DNA from: Faecalimonas umbilicata
Lineage (GTDB): Bacteria > Bacillota > Clostridia > Lachnospirales > Lachnospiraceae
Assembly: GCF_004346095.1 (NCBI RefSeq)
Contig: NZ_SLZV01000027.1
Coordinates: 1 to 43,379, forward strand
Length of the DNA: 43,379 nt
Direction: 5' to 3'
This document shows, piece after piece, positions 41,880 through 43,379 of this stretch. The notes beneath the pieces were generated by a model. It saw nothing but the letters and a program-made list of their open reading frames with translations. It was not told the origin of the DNA and did no database searches. Every line of letters starts with the position of its first letter. Positions within the stretch are counted from its first letter, which is position 1. Both the position numbers and the translations under genes were made by a program.

Positions 41880-43211
41880 TTACAGATAATGGTATATCTT
41901 TCTCTTCGCACAAAAATATCTGCAGGATAAAAACAATGTCATACACTCTGCAACCGGAACTGCAAGCCAGATTCCATTGACTCCAATAATATAGGGCAGT
42001 AAAACAATATTTACTACGATCATGACAAATGTACGAACAAAGGAAATAATTGCAGACACCTTTCCGTCAGAAAATGCAGTAAACATTGCCGATGCGAAAA
42101 TATTGATCCCTGCAAAAACATAGTTGACTGAGAAGAGAAAAAATCCCGTCTTTGCAATCTCATATGTCTCGCTTCCTTTTGGTGTAAAGATTTCTACAAT
42201 GAGCGGAGATGCCGCAAGCGCTATCATCGTGATCAAAACAGAAGAAACACCTACAAAACTGATACAAATCTTAAAAATACGCTGCAGAAGACTTCGATTA
42301 TCTCTTCCATAATTGTAACTGATAACCGGGGCAACTCCCATAGAAAATCCCATATACAGTGCGTTAAATAAAAACTGTCCATATAAGACAATCGTAATTG
42401 CGGCCACGCCAGGCTCTCCGAGATATTTCAACATCATAAAATTGTACAAAAATGTCACAACTGCTCCTGATAGATTAGTAACCATCTCTGATGCCCCATT
42501 CAGACAGCTTTCTCTGAGCACCGAAAAATTCCCGCGCGGTCTTACCAGATAAAGTGTTTTTCGGTTACACAGAAAATAAAGAATGCCTGCCAGAGCAGGA
42601 ATCAACTGTCCAATTCCGGTCGCAAGCGCTGCTCCGTGAATTCCCATTTTCAAAGGACCCATGAACACATAGTCTAAGACCATATTTGCAATTCCTCCGC
42701 CAACAGTCAGTATTAAGCCTAGCGCAGGTTGCCCCGCAGTTACAAAAAATGTCTGAAAGATTAGTTGAAGTATACAGGCAGGCGCCAAAAAGAGCGACAC
42801 CCGCAGATAGTCTTCACAATACGGCAACAGTCTGTCCGTTGCGCCGAGAATTCTAAGAAGCGGATCTAAAAATAAATTTCCTGCGATCATAAAGAAAATA
42901 CCGATTCCAACTCCATTCAAAATCAGAAAGGAGAAATTCTCATTTGCTTCCACCCCTTTTCCTTCTCCCAATTTCTTCCCGATCAGGGCACTTCCTCCTG
43001 TCGCGATCATGACACCGGCTGCAATAACAAGACTGATCACCGGATATACGATGTTGGCTCCAGATAGTGCATCCGTGCCTAGCAGTCTCGAAATAAAAAT
43101 CCCATCTACAATAGTATACAGAGACATAAACATCATCATAATCATTGTGGGAAATGCAAACTGAATTAATGAAAAAAACTTAAACTCTTTTGCGATTGAA
43201 TTTGACACCAT
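41880..43211 (-). CDS. MATE-family exporter
   Basis: A 443-residue, 12-helix MATE protein of the MepA/NorM-like group. LYTIVDGIFISRLLGTDALSGANIVYP in helix 1-2 and FSMGVAPVISYNYGRDN at the end of the second half are characteristic. GGGAGG precedes ATG 43211. It is distinct from the MATE protein at 18055-19428 (low similarity beyond family motifs). Its upstream region shows no clear sigma-A promoter; a CCTTTA/TAAAGG short repeat lies about 40 bases before the start. It may export drugs or metabolites. Confidence 0.88.
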   Translation of the reverse strand: MVSNSIAKEFKFFSLIQFAFPTMIMMMFMSLYTIVDGIFISRLLGTDALSGANIVYPVISLVIAAGVMIATGGSALIGKKLGEGKGVEANENFSFLILNGVGIGIFFMIAGNLFLDPLLRILGATDRLLPYCEDYLRVSLFLAPACILQLIFQTFFVTAGQPALGLILTVGGGIANMVLDYVFMGPLKMGIHGAALATGIGQLIPALAGILYFLCNRKTLYLVRPRGNFSVLRESCLNGASEMVTNLSGAVVTFLYNFMMLKYLGEPGVAAITIVLYGQFLFNALYMGFSMGVAPVISYNYGRDNRSLLQRIFKICISFVGVSSVLITMIALAASPLIVEIFTPKGSETYEIAKTGFFLFSVNYVFAGINIFASAMFTAFSDGKVSAIISFVRTFVMIVVNIVLLPYIIGVNGIWLAVPVAECMTLFLSCRYFCAKRKIYHYL

Positions 43212-43342
43212 AATTCCTCCCTAATAAATCAAGTCTTTTTTCCTTTAAAATAAAGGTTTTTTAAAGTTTCTATCTCAGATGAACGAACAAGAATCATGGA
43301 TATTTCTCTGTATCTGGTACGAAAATAGCTAGTTTAGGGTAT

Positions 43343-43371
43343 ACGAAATAAAACGTCTTTTTTATTCGTTT
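43343..43371. terminator. possible hairpin at the window end
   Basis: ACGAAaTAAAA and TTTTATTCGT form a stem with one bulge, flanked by A/T runs. It could end a gene lying beyond the window. Weak evidence. Confidence 0.3.
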
Positions 43372-43379
43372 TAAATGGC

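Noticed and set aside
1-43379. CRISPR array, tRNA or rRNA genes
   Set aside because: No regularly spaced short repeats, no cloverleaf-like sequence with TTCGAATC-type arm and no rRNA segment was recognised on either strand.

Overview
The window looks like a chromosome segment of an anaerobic, spore-forming Clostridia member, most likely a gut Lachnospiraceae. Supporting signs are the AT-rich intergenic DNA, strong AGGAGG-type ribosome binding sites, sporulation genes (yqfC, yqfD, a SpoVB-type flippase), UPF0291 and DUF4250 small proteins, and a Firmicutes-type conjugation module. Genus is not resolved. Most genes lie on the minus strand.

Region 1 (1-12.3 kb) is part of an integrative conjugative element, read right to left: a small double-HTH protein, a 1656-residue sortase-type surface protein built of Cna-B/SpaA and T-Q ester (VaFE) domains, a signal-peptide/one-TM protein, a Maff2-like membrane peptide, the VirD4/TraG coupling ATPase, a VirB6-like channel protein, a PrgI-like protein, a protein resembling the VirB4 N-terminal domain, and the start of VirB4. 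VirB4 is cut at about residue 154 by the right end of an IS200/IS605-type transposon whose terminal hairpins look like a TnpB guide (omega/re) RNA. No relaxase or integrase is in view.

Region 2 (12.3-22.4 kb) holds accessory and regulatory genes. A divergent GH3 glycosidase and GPH-type sugar symporter are followed by a GNAT acetyltransferase and a MerR-type regulator that share a 19-bp-spacer promoter with a perfect 17-bp palindrome. Then come a MATE exporter, a small alarmone synthetase, an unknown membrane protein and a second GNAT.

Region 3 (22.4-31 kb) is housekeeping and sporulation: UPF0291, 5-formyl-THF cyclo-ligase and DUF4250 behind a transcript that begins with a stem-loop; a BofC-like protein; then yqfC-yqfD-phoH-ybeY continuing into a SpoVB-type flippase and a pyridoxal/pyridoxamine kinase; and glyA.

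Region 4 (31-36 kb) is a minus-strand operon with one visible promoter: SAM methyltransferase, HelD-type RNA polymerase recycling ATPase, YkgJ-type cysteine-cluster protein, GNAT, and a DnaQ-like exonuclease.

Region 5 (36.2-43.4 kb) is a TetR-controlled export locus. A divergent TetR gene faces an MMPL/RND transporter and a 901-residue secreted protein with two Leu/Gly-heptad arms around an Ala-rich coiled coil. Palindromic operators overlap the promoters. A further MATE exporter closes the window. The MMPL plus heptad-repeat protein pair and the MerR/GNAT switch are the best candidates for under-described systems.
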